Shown in pieces: positions 1-9,849 of a stretch of 64,000 nucleotides of DNA (within the stretch, counting starts at the first letter, position 1; each line of letters starts with the position of its first letter). The stretch covers positions 62,001-126,000 of the forward strand of contig CAYMFM010000004.1 of assembly GCA_964389685.1 (NCBI GenBank). Direction: 5' to 3'. The notes beneath the pieces were generated by a model, which ran no database searches, was not told where the DNA came from, and saw nothing but the letters and a program-made list of their open reading frames with translations. The DNA is from G020353115 sp964389685. GTDB lineage: Bacteria; Bacteroidota; Bacteroidia; Bacteroidales; VadinHA17. The translations under genes were made by a program, and so were the position numbers.

Positions 1-332
1 CCATCTTCACCGGTGATCCTTATGATTACAGGCACCATAGCCGCAATGTGTGCATTTTTGCCGAAGGCGAGGTGGACCGCTCGGCAACCGGTTCGGGAAT
101 CAGCGCAAGAGCTGCCCTGCATTTTGCAAAAAAAGAATTAAACCTGAATGAGAAGATAACCATTGAGAGTATCCTTGGTTCCACGATGGACGTCAGGGTA
201 GTGGAAAAAACCACCTTTGGGGATTATGATGCAATTGTTCCTGAAGTTACGGGGACGGCTTACATTACGGGACAGAATGAATTCTGTTTTGATCCCGACG
301 ATCCATTGAAGGGGGGATTCATTTTCCGGTAA
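1..332 (+). CDS. Proline racemase-family protein, probable trans-3-hydroxy-L-proline dehydratase, C-terminal part
   Basis: The reading frame is open from the left edge of the window, so the gene starts outside it; a GTG at 48 is internal. The visible part holds the second active-site motif of the proline racemase family, FAEGEVDRSATGSG. In racemases and 4-hydroxyproline epimerases this position is normally Cys (DRSPCGTG). Thr here is typical of the dehydratase branch, which makes pyrroline-2-carboxylate from trans-3-hydroxy-L-proline. The end, with GTAYITGQ and FCFDPDDP, is also family-like. The family is clear; the substrate is inferred from the Cys-to-Thr change only. Confidence 0.8.
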   Translation, partial: IFTGDPYDYRHHSRNVCIFAEGEVDRSATGSGISARAALHFAKKELNLNEKITIESILGSTMDVRVVEKTTFGDYDAIVPEVTGTAYITGQNEFCFDPDDPLKGGFIFR

Positions 333-360
333 TAATTGTTAAGTAATCAGAGATAATAAT

Positions 361-2985
361 TTGCTAATTTCAAGAAAAATATTTCCAATCTCTTTCATTC
401 TATGCTGTATGCTTGCCCGAATTGCATGCCCACAGCAACCGGAATCACCGTTGGTATCCTCATTTGCCGAATACAAACAAATGAAAGAAAGTACACCTTT
501 TGGGCTGGAGTGGATCAGCCTGGGCCCTGTGGTTAATTCCGCAAGGGTAGAAGCTGTGCAACTCGATCCCTCTCATCCCGGGACCATGTATGTTGCTTTC
601 GGATCAGGTAATCTATGGAAAACGGTAAATAACGGTTTGACGTGGGAAGCGATTTTTGAAGATCAACCAGCACTGGGAATTGGAGATATTGCGCTTGCTC
701 CCTCCAATCCTGAAATTATCTACCTGGGGACTGGAGAAAGCTTAAAGAAACCCCGGAACTTTACAATGCCGGGCACGGGTATCTATAAATCGGAAGATGG
801 AGGAGCAAACTGGTTACACTGTGGGCTGAATGATTCCTGGCATATTGGGGAGATAGCCATTCATCCAACTAATCCAGACATAGTGTTCGTAGCAGTGCTG
901 GGGCATTTTTGGTCTCCCAATCCAAACCGGGGATTATATCGAACTACTAATGGCGGTTTAAATTGGGAACATGTTTTATATATTGATGAAAAAACAGGTG
1001 TTAATGATGTAGTGATCTCACCCGGTAATACGGATGTTTTATATGTTTCTGCCTGGGAAAACTTTCCGGGAACCACTGGTGGTAATAGCGGTGTGTATAC
1101 CAGCAAAGACGGTGGGGAAACATGGAAAAAAGTAACACGTGGATTCCCCCGGGGTAACCGGATTGGCAGAATCGGCATCGCTGTTTCCCGGGAAGATCCG
1201 GAAAAAGTGTATGCACTTGTTGATAACCTTGGGAACAGGAATCAGGGAGCAGCTGAAGTGTATAAAAGTGTTAACGGCGGAGAAGAATGGACCAGAACCC
1301 ATGCCGAAGGATTACTCATTTTTTCCCGGATCGGATGGTATTTTGCAGATATATATGTTAACCCTCAAAATGACGACGAGATTTTTGCACTCGGTATACG
1401 GATGGCACACAGCACTGATGGAGGAACTACTTTTAATCTGGTAGGTGGGGATGTATTTCATATTTTCCCAAGTGATGCTGATCCACTCCATCTTGACCAC
1501 TGCGAATTATTCATTAACCCCCTGAATCCTGCTCACCTGATGCTGGGAAATGATGGTGGGCTTTATTGCAGTTATGATAAAGGTGAAACCTGGATTCACT
1601 ACAACAATATTCCTGCCGGTGAATTTTATGATATTACCGTTGATAACCAGGATCCTTACATGATTTATGGAGGGACACAGGATGATGCAACAGTTTTTGG
1701 CCCGGCAAATGAGTGGGATCCACGATATGCTGATGGATGGAGATACCTGTGGGTTGATGCCTGGAGTGGGGGTGATGGTTGTGTAACCCAGGTCGATCCG
1801 GAGGACCCGAATACCGTCTATTTTAGCTCTCAGAATGGCGGAATAATGAGAAAAAATTTGAAAACCGGACTATCTAAACTCATCCGGCCACGCATATCCC
1901 GAAATCAATCGGGGAACCTTCAGTTCAACTTCGTTACACCATACATAATCTCGCCGCATGACTCAAAAACTCTCTTTCTTGCAGGTAATTATGTATTCAA
2001 AAGCATGAACAGAGGCGATAGTTGGGATATTATCAGTGAAGATTTATCTGTCTCAAAGTATCCGGATAAAAAATCTGTTGCTGCGGGTGCACTGGCAGAG
2101 TCTCCTCTGGATACCGGACTTATTTATATGGGAACTGACAGGGGGGCATTCTGGGTCTCACGGAATGATGGGGAGACATGGGAGGAACGGTCAAAAGGAC
2201 TGGCAAACAATTATATACGCAGTATCGTTGCATCCAGGTATTCTCCCTCCCGGGTGTACCTGGCGATGACGGGTATAAACTACGATGATCTCCATCACTA
2301 CCTGTACGTGTCTGAAGATTATGGCGATAACTGGAAGAAAGTCAAAGGAAATATGCCCGATGAAATCGTTTATGTCATATGTGAGGATCCCCTCTTTGAA
2401 AAAATCCTGTATGCAGGATCATACCGTGGTGTTTATGTCTCAATGGACAGGGGAGAATCCTGGTCATTGCTGGGCAGGAATATGGCTGCAGTGGCTGTTT
2501 CAGACCTGTTAGTACAGGAGCAAACCATGGATCTTGTGATTGGAACACATGGCCGTGGGATCTTTAAAATCAACCTTAAACCTCTTCACGAAGTATTCAA
2601 AATGGGCTATCCACTGGATGAGAATTATCTGTGTGAAATTGAAGTGGCCAAAAGACCCTGGATCAATGACACACATCGTGATCCGGATTTCAGTACTGTT
2701 CGGAAAGTTCCCATTGCCTTTTGGGTACCCGATCCAAAACTGGTTAAACTGAAAGTCATTAACAATAAGGAAGAAATTTTCTGGTCGAAAGAAATTGAAT
2801 CTAAACGTGGATTAAACCAGTATCGATGGGACCTGGTGATCAAAGAAGAGGAAAGTATGGACCCGTATTTTATTCATTACAAACGGTTCCTGGATAAAGG
2901 GACCTACAGGCTTCTGCTGGAAACTGATGATCAGCTATTGGAAAAGGAATTCATTGTTTCGGAAGGAGAAAAACCGGGGGAATAA
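361..2985 (+). CDS. Secreted BNR/sortilin-type beta-propeller protein
   Basis: This 874-residue exported protein opens with a hydrophobic signal segment ending near ARIAC-PQQ, so it may be a lipoprotein or a signal peptidase I substrate. The rest consists of repeated Asp-box/BNR units such as SEDGGANW, SKDGGETW, SVNGGEEW and SMDRGESW, the pattern of VPS10/sortilin N-terminal and sialidase-like propellers. No sialidase arginine triad or other catalytic signature was recognised. In Bacteroidota such proteins are often annotated as glycosyl hydrolases without evidence, so a binding or surface role is equally possible. The start is TTG; an in-frame stop at 340-342 limits upstream extension. It follows the dehydratase by 28 nt. 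Confidence 0.75.
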   Translation: MLISRKIFPISFILCCMLARIACPQQPESPLVSSFAEYKQMKESTPFGLEWISLGPVVNSARVEAVQLDPSHPGTMYVAFGSGNLWKTVNNGLTWEAIFEDQPALGIGDIALAPSNPEIIYLGTGESLKKPRNFTMPGTGIYKSEDGGANWLHCGLNDSWHIGEIAIHPTNPDIVFVAVLGHFWSPNPNRGLYRTTNGGLNWEHVLYIDEKTGVNDVVISPGNTDVLYVSAWENFPGTTGGNSGVYTSKDGGETWKKVTRGFPRGNRIGRIGIAVSREDPEKVYALVDNLGNRNQGAAEVYKSVNGGEEWTRTHAEGLLIFSRIGWYFADIYVNPQNDDEIFALGIRMAHSTDGGTTFNLVGGDVFHIFPSDADPLHLDHCELFINPLNPAHLMLGNDGGLYCSYDKGETWIHYNNIPAGEFYDITVDNQDPYMIYGGTQDDATVFGPANEWDPRYADGWRYLWVDAWSGGDGCVTQVDPEDPNTVYFSSQNGGIMRKNLKTGLSKLIRPRISRNQSGNLQFNFVTPYIISPHDSKTLFLAGNYVFKSMNRGDSWDIISEDLSVSKYPDKKSVAAGALAESPLDTGLIYMGTDRGAFWVSRNDGETWEERSKGLANNYIRSIVASRYSPSRVYLAMTGINYDDLHHYLYVSEDYGDNWKKVKGNMPDEIVYVICEDPLFEKILYAGSYRGVYVSMDRGESWSLLGRNMAAVAVSDLLVQEQTMDLVIGTHGRGIFKINLKPLHEVFKMGYPLDENYLCEIEVAKRPWINDTHRDPDFSTVRKVPIAFWVPDPKLVKLKVINNKEEIFWSKEIESKRGLNQYRWDLVIKEEESMDPYFIHYKRFLDKGTYRLLLETDDQLLEKEFIVSEGEKPGE

Positions 2986-2997
2986 GTAGGTAGTATA

Positions 2998-3035
2998 GTG
3001 TTCAGGTTTTAATAAGAAATGAGAATACCGAACAC
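2998..3035. other. Weak inverted repeat between convergent genes
   Basis: GTGTTC (2998-3003) and GAACAC (3030-3035) could pair between the convergent propeller and phosphotriesterase genes. The stem is only 6 bp, the loop is long and no T-run follows, so a terminator role is only a guess. Confidence 0.2.
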
Positions 3036-3038
3036 CAG

Positions 3039-4070
3039 TTAATATTCACCTATAGCGCGAACTCTCATCCCAAATGCCTTTTCAGGATTTTTAACCAACA
3101 GTAAATGAATTTCTTTTTCAGAAAAACCTGATTCCTTCATCTTTGGCAGCAAGATCGTTTCAATGGATGTAAAAGACCGGAATGTCCCGCCATTTTCCTG
3201 TCCAGGTTTATACCACCCGGCATCATGAGAAAGCAATACTTTATGCAGCAGGTTGGCTTCCTTCATCTCAAGCAAATGATCCATGAACAGATCCAGTGTA
3301 TGGGGCTGATCATCCATCTTGTCATAAGAGATCCACATCCCCTGATTTGCCAGTGCGATATTGTCCCTTACATCTCCTTCAAGAGCATGAACCCAGATAA
3401 ATGCTTCCAGAGATACCCCCTCTGACCTTATTATTTCTGCCTCCCTGTATGCCCCGGCTGCAGGACCTGTATGTGAAGCGATTGTCAATCCTGTAGCCAG
3501 ATGCGTCCGTGCAGCTGCCCTTACCAGCTTCTCGTGCATGTCAGATACCACAGAATCGCGCTCAACGGCAATTTTAATAAAACCGGGTTTAATACCCGAA
3601 TCTTCAATGCCATGGTTAAATTCCTCAATCCATCTTTCAGCTAACTGGTCCGCTGTTTCGGTGAAAGCATGAGCAGGAAGGAACCTGTTATTTACCGCCC
3701 CATAATAACCGGTGTTTGTAATGATATTCAATCCCGTTCTGGCGGATAATTCTTTGTATAGTAAAGGATCCCGTCCCAGGTATGCAGGAGTACATTCAAA
3801 CAGGGACTGGTAACCATACTCTTTGATCTCTTCCAGAAAAGGGATCACCCTGGCAATGACATCTTCCCTGTTCCACCGATGGTATCCCGTGCTGTCAGCA
3901 CCGATAAAATCGACCAGGATGTGTTCATGTGTCAGGGTTTTTCCAAGATCCCCTGCTAAGATCCCTCCCTGGCAAGTCTGTATTGTATAACTGCTTTCCC
4001 GGCTGCATGAGGCAATCATCATGATGATTAGGACAGCCAGGAATTGAATAAACGTTGATCTGAAGTTCAT
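3039..4070 (-). CDS. Phosphotriesterase-family metal hydrolase, lipoprotein
   Basis: This is a 343-residue amidohydrolase-superfamily barrel of the phosphotriesterase (PHP/parathion hydrolase-like) family. Metal-site motifs appear in the family order: THEH near residue 68, Lys in GFIKIAVER as the likely carboxylated bridging lysine, ASHTG, WVHALEG, and LSHDAGWY near the C-terminus. An N-terminal hydrophobic segment and lipobox (IASC, Cys22) predict an outer-membrane or periplasmic lipoprotein. It lies 15 nt after peptidase T on the same strand, so the two are probably cotranscribed. Many members are lactonases or esterases; the true substrate cannot be read from sequence. Confidence 0.85.
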   Translation of the reverse strand: MNFRSTFIQFLAVLIIMMIASCSRESSYTIQTCQGGILAGDLGKTLTHEHILVDFIGADSTGYHRWNREDVIARVIPFLEEIKEYGYQSLFECTPAYLGRDPLLYKELSARTGLNIITNTGYYGAVNNRFLPAHAFTETADQLAERWIEEFNHGIEDSGIKPGFIKIAVERDSVVSDMHEKLVRAAARTHLATGLTIASHTGPAAGAYREAEIIRSEGVSLEAFIWVHALEGDVRDNIALANQGMWISYDKMDDQPHTLDLFMDHLLEMKEANLLHKVLLSHDAGWYKPGQENGGTFRSFTSIETILLPKMKESGFSEKEIHLLLVKNPEKAFGMRVRAIGEY

Positions 4071-4085
4071 CTTTTCGCTGTTTGG

Positions 4086-5327
4086 TTAACTATTCCTGTT
4101 TGTAGAAAGTTGAATGATCCGAAGGATCACTTTTACTGCTTTCATCATGGAAGGTATGGGGATGAATTCATACTTTCCATGGTAATTATGACCACCTGTA
4201 AACAGGTTGGGACAGGGTAATCCCATAAAGGACAACCGCGCCCCATCCGTTCCCCCTCGGATCGGTTTAATAATGGGTTTAATCTCTTCAGCCTTCATCG
4301 CATCTTTTGCAAGGTTTACGATGTGCATGACCGGTTCAAGTTTTTCCCTCATGTTGTAGTATTGATCTTTCAATACGAGATTAAACCGGTCCGGTCCGTA
4401 TTTTAGATTAAGAAGCTTGGTGCAATCTGTAATCAGCTTTTTTTTCTCTTCGAATTTCGTTCGGTTGTGGTCTCTGATGAGGTACCTGATTTTTGTCTGT
4501 TCGACGGCTCCGTTAAAATCAATCAGGTGAAAGAATCCCTCCCGTCCGGTTGTGAATTCAGGTCGTTCATTCACCGGAAGCATCTGGTTTAATTCCATTG
4601 CCAGGTGAATGGCATTGATCATTTTGTCTTTTGCCGTTCCCGGGTGAACATTTCTTCCATGAATGGTAATGGTTGCAAGAGCCGCGTTGAAATTCTCGTA
4701 TTCCAACTCACCCATCTCTCCTCCATCGATTGTATAGGCAAAATCAGCTCCGAACTTTTTTACATCGAAATGATCTGCTCCACGGCCAATCTCTTCATCA
4801 GGTGTAAACCCGATTCGAATGGTGCCATGTTTCATGTTGGGATGCCGGACAAGGTATTCCATGGCAGTCATGATCTCTGCAATCCCTGCCTTGTCATCCG
4901 CCCCGAGCAGTGTGGTGCCGTCGGTAGTGACCAGATCCTGTCCTTTGTAATTGAGGATTTCCGGAAAGTCTGCAGGGGAAAGAGTAACTTTCTGTTTTTC
5001 ATCCAGAAGGATATCCTTACCGTCATAATCCCTGATCACCTGCGGATTGACATTTTTACCCGACATGTCCGGTGAGGTATCCATATGAGCTATGAAACCA
5101 ATGATTGGGGTTTTGTTGATGCAGTTTGAAGGCAATGTTGCCATAACGTATCCCTTTTCGTCTAAAGAGATGTCCTGCAAACCCATGCTTTTCATCTCTT
5201 CTACCAGGAGTTTGGCAATATCCAGTTGTTTTTTGGTACTGGGTACAGAATCGGAATTTTCATCCGATTGTGTATCAATCCTGGCATACCTTAAAAACCT
5301 GTCAAGAAGCGCTTTTTCCATCGGCAA
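4086..5327 (-). CDS. pepT: Peptidase T (tripeptide aminopeptidase)
   Basis: PepT is a cytoplasmic dizinc M20B aminopeptidase that removes the N-terminal residue from tripeptides. The 413-residue length is normal for the family. Visible signatures are AHMDTSPDMSG (metal ligand His81, with Asp83), the bridging aspartate in GADDKAGIAE (Asp144), and the general-base region TPDEEIGRG (Glu178/Glu179). PIRGGTDGARLS near the end is the conserved substrate-binding loop. No signal peptide is visible, in contrast to its downstream lipoprotein neighbour. Together with aminopeptidase P and the S37 peptidase, it gives this region a peptide-degradation theme. Confidence 0.93.
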   Translation of the reverse strand: MPMEKALLDRFLRYARIDTQSDENSDSVPSTKKQLDIAKLLVEEMKSMGLQDISLDEKGYVMATLPSNCINKTPIIGFIAHMDTSPDMSGKNVNPQVIRDYDGKDILLDEKQKVTLSPADFPEILNYKGQDLVTTDGTTLLGADDKAGIAEIMTAMEYLVRHPNMKHGTIRIGFTPDEEIGRGADHFDVKKFGADFAYTIDGGEMGELEYENFNAALATITIHGRNVHPGTAKDKMINAIHLAMELNQMLPVNERPEFTTGREGFFHLIDFNGAVEQTKIRYLIRDHNRTKFEEKKKLITDCTKLLNLKYGPDRFNLVLKDQYYNMREKLEPVMHIVNLAKDAMKAEEIKPIIKPIRGGTDGARLSFMGLPCPNLFTGGHNYHGKYEFIPIPSMMKAVKVILRIIQLSTNRNS

Positions 5328-5404
5328 AGAAGATTATCCGGAGATTGTAAAAATAGTAAATTAAAAATGAATAAATTTAAAATCAAAACCCACAAACTGA
5401 TTCT

Positions 5405-6496
5405 ATGGATAGGATAAGGTTTTTAATCATTCTCCTGATCATTTTCTGTTCGTGCAATCAAACAAAGCAAAAGTCTCTGGATACGAATGACCTGAAATTA
5501 TACGGTTTTGAACCGGTTGAAATTCAGACAACGGCACATTTCCGGGGGATATCTGTGGTTGATTCCCTGGTCTTATGGGTATCCGGTAGCCGTGGTACCT
5601 ACTTGAGAACGGTCGATGGAGGCATTTCGTGGCATGTGGATTCGGTTTCCGGGTATACCGGTCTTGATTTTCGCGATATTGAGGCGTTTGATGCAAATAC
5701 GGCTGTTATGATGAGTGCCGGAAGACCGGGAGTTATTCTGAAAACTGAAGATGGTGGTGAGAATTGGTCGACCTGCTACTATAATGACATGGAAGGGATT
5801 TTTCTTAATTCGATCGGGTTCTGGAACAGGAAAGAGGGAATAGCTGTCGGTGATCCTATGAATGACCGGTTTCTGATCCTGACCACTCGGAACGGTGGAG
5901 AATCATGGACAGAAACAATCCCGGAAAGAAGACCGGAAGCTGCTGAGGGTGAATACCTTTTTGCAGCCAGTGGAACAGCGCTTGTTATTGCCGATAAAAG
6001 ACATGCATGGTTTGGTACCGGAGGTACCGTTTCGCGCGTATACTTCTCGAAAGACAATGGGATTAGCTGGCAAAAGTCCGATTCTCCCATGATTAGTGGA
6101 AATCCTTCTTCCGGGATCTTTTCTCTCTATTTTGCTGATAAGAAAAATGGTTGGGCAGTGGGGGGAGATTATGCCAGGGAAGAGTACACTGACCGGAATG
6201 CAATCCTTTCCTGGGATGGTGGAAAAACATGGCAGCTGGGAAACGAGTTTCCATCCGGATTCCGATCCTCAGTTTTGGAATGTTCACCGTTTGGTATGAA
6301 AATTCTTCTTTGTACAGGTCCTTCGGGGACCGATTATTCTCTCAATCATGGAGTTTCCTGGATCTTCCTTGAATCTCCCGGATATCATACAATGGATGTC
6401 GGCAATCGTGGAGAAACGGTGTGGGCTGCAGGAGCGGATGGGAGAATTGGAAAGTTAGAATACAGTGTAACACCTTTTGGAAGGGAAGGGGATTGA
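5405..6496 (+). CDS. YCF48/BNR-type beta-propeller lipoprotein
   Basis: This 363-residue exported protein has a lipobox at about residue 17 (IIFCSCNQ) and repeated propeller units, including TVDGGISW, TEDGGENW, TRNGGESW, SKDNGISW and SWDGGKTW. This is the pattern of YCF48/HCF136-like and BNR propellers. No catalytic residues were recognised. It is divergent from pepT, with a 77-nt gap that must hold both promoters. It resembles the larger propeller at 361-2985 in repeat style but not in length. The function is unknown; surface binding or assembly is plausible. Confidence 0.75.
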   Translation: MDRIRFLIILLIIFCSCNQTKQKSLDTNDLKLYGFEPVEIQTTAHFRGISVVDSLVLWVSGSRGTYLRTVDGGISWHVDSVSGYTGLDFRDIEAFDANTAVMMSAGRPGVILKTEDGGENWSTCYYNDMEGIFLNSIGFWNRKEGIAVGDPMNDRFLILTTRNGGESWTETIPERRPEAAEGEYLFAASGTALVIADKRHAWFGTGGTVSRVYFSKDNGISWQKSDSPMISGNPSSGIFSLYFADKKNGWAVGGDYAREEYTDRNAILSWDGGKTWQLGNEFPSGFRSSVLECSPFGMKILLCTGPSGTDYSLNHGVSWIFLESPGYHTMDVGNRGETVWAAGADGRIGKLEYSVTPFGREGD

Positions 6497-6716
6497 GAAT
6501 AATGGAACAAATTGATAAATAACAGAATACAAATTCCAAATCACAAATAATGCCCAACTCTCAAATTCCAACTTTCTTAAAGTAGGAAAAAGATAATGAA
6601 AAAGATTGTATTTATTGGATGATTGGATTTTGTACATTGATATTTGTTTGTTATTTGTTTTTTGGTTTTTGTGTTTTGGGAGTATTTCAAAATATAAAAC
6701 GAACTTCAAATCACCG
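6497..6716. repeat. AT-rich imperfect inverted repeat, intergenic
   Basis: This gap holds no convincing gene. A segment near 6530-6550, containing ACAAATTCCAAATCACAAAT, is loosely complementary to one near 6650-6675 containing TTATTTGTTTTTTGG, so a long imperfect hairpin is possible. The upstream in-frame extension of the next gene through this sequence is hydrophobic low-complexity peptide and is not counted as coding. Confidence 0.4.
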
Positions 6717-8504
6717 ATGAAACATAATGAGAAACTAATTTCATTAAGGGCACTGATGAAAGAGCATCAACTCGATGCATACATCATTCCTATCACTGAT
6801 CCTCATATCGGAGAATATGTTCCGGATCACTGGAAATGCATTGAATGGTTAACCGGTTTCAGCGGGTCGGCTGGTACGGTTGTAGTAACTCCCCGTTTTG
6901 CGGGATTGTGGACCGATTCAAGGTATTTTATTCAGGCAGAGGAACAACTGAAAGGAACTGGTTTTCAATTGATGAAATTGACCGTCCCCCATACTCCTGA
7001 ATTCATTAATTGGCTGTGTACCAGCCTCACGGCAGGTAACCGGGTAGGGTATGACGGTAAGGTAGTTCCCATTGGATTGCATCGGAAAATTTGCTCCATG
7101 CTTGAACCGAAAGGGATCGTTGTAGATATTCATACAGATCTTATCGGCCCATTGTGGAAAGATCGTCCTCACCTGCCGGATACGAAAGTAGTTGAACATG
7201 AAGTGAGATTTGCCGGTTGTGCAAGAGAAAAAAAGATCGATAATATCCGGAACAAGCTGCTTGAAACCGGATCAGATTACCACCTGCTCGCAGCATTGGA
7301 TGACATTGCCTGGACCTTTAACCTCAGAGCGGGTGATGTTCGCTATAGCCCGTTGTTTATAAGTTATGCAATCATTGGCATGAACGATGCATACCTTTTT
7401 GTTCACAGGGAAAAACTTCCGGATGGCATTTACCGGCAACTGACCGGGCAGGGAATTTCCGTTCTTCCTTATCTGAAAATAAACGATATCCTTCAGGAGA
7501 TACCGGATGGGGCAACGATCTATCTCAGCCCGGGAACGGTAAATTGCTGGATCTATCGTTCTATTCCCGATCGGGTCAGCATCCAGGAGGGCATTAGCAT
7601 TCCTACCCGTTTGAAAGCAGTAAAAAATCAAACCGAGATCGGTCACATCAGAAAGGTTATGGTTAAGGATGGTGTAGCCCTGACCCGGTTTTTCATGTGG
7701 CTTGAAAACACCATAGGAAAAGAGAAAATAACAGAGATGTCTGCCAGCCGGAAACTTGCTGCATTCAGGGCTGAACTGGAATATTACCGGGGCGATAGTT
7801 TCGCTACCATTGCTGCATACGGACCACACGGAGCAAGTCCTCATTATGAGCCTACCCCGGAGAGTGATGTTGAACTGAAACCGGAAGGCCTGTTTTTACT
7901 CGATTCGGGAGGGCAATACCTGGATGGAACAACCGATGTGACCAGGACAATAGCCATGAGCAAACCCTCAGCACAACAAAAGAGGGATTTTACGCTGGCC
8001 CTGAAAGGGACCATCAACCTGGCAATGGCTCGGTTTCCGGAGGGAACCAAAGGATACCAAATCGAGGTCCTGGCACGAAAAGCCCTCTGGGAAAACGGAT
8101 TGAACTACGGTCATGGCACAGGACATGGCGTTGGTTTCTTTCTCAATGTACATGAAGGCCCGCAGACCATCGGAACAGCTGCATCCGGTAATATGAGTGT
8201 GAATCTTGAGCCGGGAATGCTAACTTCGGATGAACCGGCTATTTACAGGGAAGGTGAATATGGAATCAGGACGGAAAACCTGATGCTCTGCATCCCGGGC
8301 ACAAAGAGTGAATACGGACAATTCCTCGAATTTGAAACCGTTACTCTCTGTTTCATCGACAGATCACTGATCGAAAAGTCATTGCTGGTGGAAGAGGAGG
8401 TCAGGTGGATCAACGATTACCACAAACGGGTTTATGAACAGTTGTCTCCCAAACTCAGTGAGGAAGAGAAAAAATGGTTAAACGAAAAAACAAAACCGAT
8501 ATAG
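6717..8504 (+). CDS. Aminopeptidase P family (Xaa-Pro aminopeptidase)
   Basis: This 595-residue cytoplasmic M24B metallopeptidase should remove N-terminal residues that precede proline. The N-terminal creatinase-like domain begins LISLRALMKEH; the pita-bread catalytic domain is in the C-terminal half. Metal ligands are visible in order: two Asp in LLDSGGQYLDGTTDVTR, His in GHGTGHGVG, Glu in TSDEPAIY and Glu in GIRTENL. The open frame reaches back to 6606, but the ATG at 6717 is chosen because family homology begins just after it and the upstream 37 codons read as repeat-derived sequence. An 18-nt gap to the S37 peptidase suggests one transcript. Confidence 0.92.
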   Translation: MKHNEKLISLRALMKEHQLDAYIIPITDPHIGEYVPDHWKCIEWLTGFSGSAGTVVVTPRFAGLWTDSRYFIQAEEQLKGTGFQLMKLTVPHTPEFINWLCTSLTAGNRVGYDGKVVPIGLHRKICSMLEPKGIVVDIHTDLIGPLWKDRPHLPDTKVVEHEVRFAGCAREKKIDNIRNKLLETGSDYHLLAALDDIAWTFNLRAGDVRYSPLFISYAIIGMNDAYLFVHREKLPDGIYRQLTGQGISVLPYLKINDILQEIPDGATIYLSPGTVNCWIYRSIPDRVSIQEGISIPTRLKAVKNQTEIGHIRKVMVKDGVALTRFFMWLENTIGKEKITEMSASRKLAAFRAELEYYRGDSFATIAAYGPHGASPHYEPTPESDVELKPEGLFLLDSGGQYLDGTTDVTRTIAMSKPSAQQKRDFTLALKGTINLAMARFPEGTKGYQIEVLARKALWENGLNYGHGTGHGVGFFLNVHEGPQTIGTAASGNMSVNLEPGMLTSDEPAIYREGEYGIRTENLMLCIPGTKSEYGQFLEFETVTLCFIDRSLIEKSLLVEEEVRWINDYHKRVYEQLSPKLSEEEKKWLNEKTKPI

Positions 8505-8522
8505 CTAAAACAAACCCTGACC

Positions 8523-9839
8523 ATGAAAAGACAACTACCTGTTAAACACCGGAGCCTTCTTGCCTGCTCAATGGTGTGTCTTATACTGTTTGGATCCTGT
8601 GAGAGCCGGATCCTTTCATTGCAGGAGAGACTGGATACCCTTCCGGATGCTGAAGTGACAGAGATCGAGGGTGATTCAATGTTTGTTTCATCCTATAAAA
8701 TACTTCTGCAACAACCGCTGGATCATCAAGACCCGCAGAGTGCCACATTCCCGCAAAAGATCTATATCTCCCATGTTGATTCCACATTGCCGGTTGTGCT
8801 GGTGACAGAGGGGTATAATGCGAGAGGAAACCAACCAACTGAAATCACCCGGTTGTTGAATTGCAACCAGATTGTTGTGGAACACCGTTATTTTGGTGAA
8901 TCCGTTCCCGATTCAATCGACTGGCAATTTTTGACCATTGAACAGGCAGCCAATGATCACCACCGGATCATTAACCTCTTTAAACAGGTATATCCCGGGG
9001 AATGGATCACAACCGGTATCAGTAAAGGGGGGCAGACTGTCATGTACCACAGTTATTTTTTCCCTGAAGATGTTGATGTGCGTATTCCCTATGTTGCACC
9101 CTTGAATTTTTCGGAAGAGGATCCACGGATCTATGATTTTCTGGAAACCGTTGGAACAGAAGAGTGCCGCCAGAAAATCCATGATTTTCAGGAAATGATT
9201 CTCAAGGAACGGGATATCTTTTTCCCGGTGTTCCGGGATTACTGTTCAAGCAACGGACTAACCTTTACACGCATTTCAGAGGAAGAAGCCTTCGAATATT
9301 CCGTTCTTGAGTACTCCTTCTCGTTCTGGCAATGGGGATGGGAGTGTTATGGCATTCCTGATGGCGACAGCCCGGATTCCGCTATATCCAGTCACTTTTC
9401 AAAGGTGGGTGGATTTGATTATTTTTCAGATTATGGAATTGCAACCTATGAATCCTTTTTCTACCAGGCCCTGACAGAAATCGGGTATTACGGGTATGAT
9501 TTTACTGAATTTGATGGATTACTCCAATCGGTAACGAATTCCACCTTTACGTTTGCTGCCCCTCAGAATGTTGAACTTGTCTATAATTACGACCTGATGC
9601 AGGAGGTCGACCAATACATCCGGCATAGTGCATGCAATTTCATTTTTATTTATGGAGAAACAGATACTTGGTCTGCCACTGCAGCTGAACTGCTTGGAAG
9701 TACAAATTCGATCAAAATTGTTAAACCGGGAGGGTCTCACCGGACCCGGATCAGAAACCTGCCCGTGGAACAGAAAGAAACGGTTATATCCACCCTGGAA
9801 CACTGGCTTGAAATAGAGATCGACCGGTCACGGATCTGA
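8523..9839 (+). CDS. Peptidase S37 family (prolyl tripeptidyl aminopeptidase-like), lipoprotein
   Basis: This 438-residue alpha/beta-hydrolase resembles the S37 family known from Streptomyces tripeptidyl aminopeptidases. The nucleophile elbow GISKGGQT places the serine at about residue 167. VVEHRYFGES and the opening LQQPLDHQDP are also family-like, and a late GSHRTRI segment may carry the catalytic histidine. A signal peptide with lipobox (LFGSC, Cys26) sends it to the envelope. It could trim peptides outside the cytoplasm before aminopeptidase P and peptidase T act inside; that division of labour is inferred. It is followed directly by a family A repeat. Confidence 0.82.
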   Translation: MKRQLPVKHRSLLACSMVCLILFGSCESRILSLQERLDTLPDAEVTEIEGDSMFVSSYKILLQQPLDHQDPQSATFPQKIYISHVDSTLPVVLVTEGYNARGNQPTEITRLLNCNQIVVEHRYFGESVPDSIDWQFLTIEQAANDHHRIINLFKQVYPGEWITTGISKGGQTVMYHSYFFPEDVDVRIPYVAPLNFSEEDPRIYDFLETVGTEECRQKIHDFQEMILKERDIFFPVFRDYCSSNGLTFTRISEEEAFEYSVLEYSFSFWQWGWECYGIPDGDSPDSAISSHFSKVGGFDYFSDYGIATYESFFYQALTEIGYYGYDFTEFDGLLQSVTNSTFTFAAPQNVELVYNYDLMQEVDQYIRHSACNFIFIYGETDTWSATAAELLGSTNSIKIVKPGGSHRTRIRNLPVEQKETVISTLEHWLEIEIDRSRI

Positions 9840-9849
9840 AATGGATACC

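Noticed and set aside
861..1302. Several long antisense frames within the propeller gene at 361-2985
   Set aside because: They overlap a well-supported gene, lack recognisable domains and are the usual shadow frames of repeated coding sequence.
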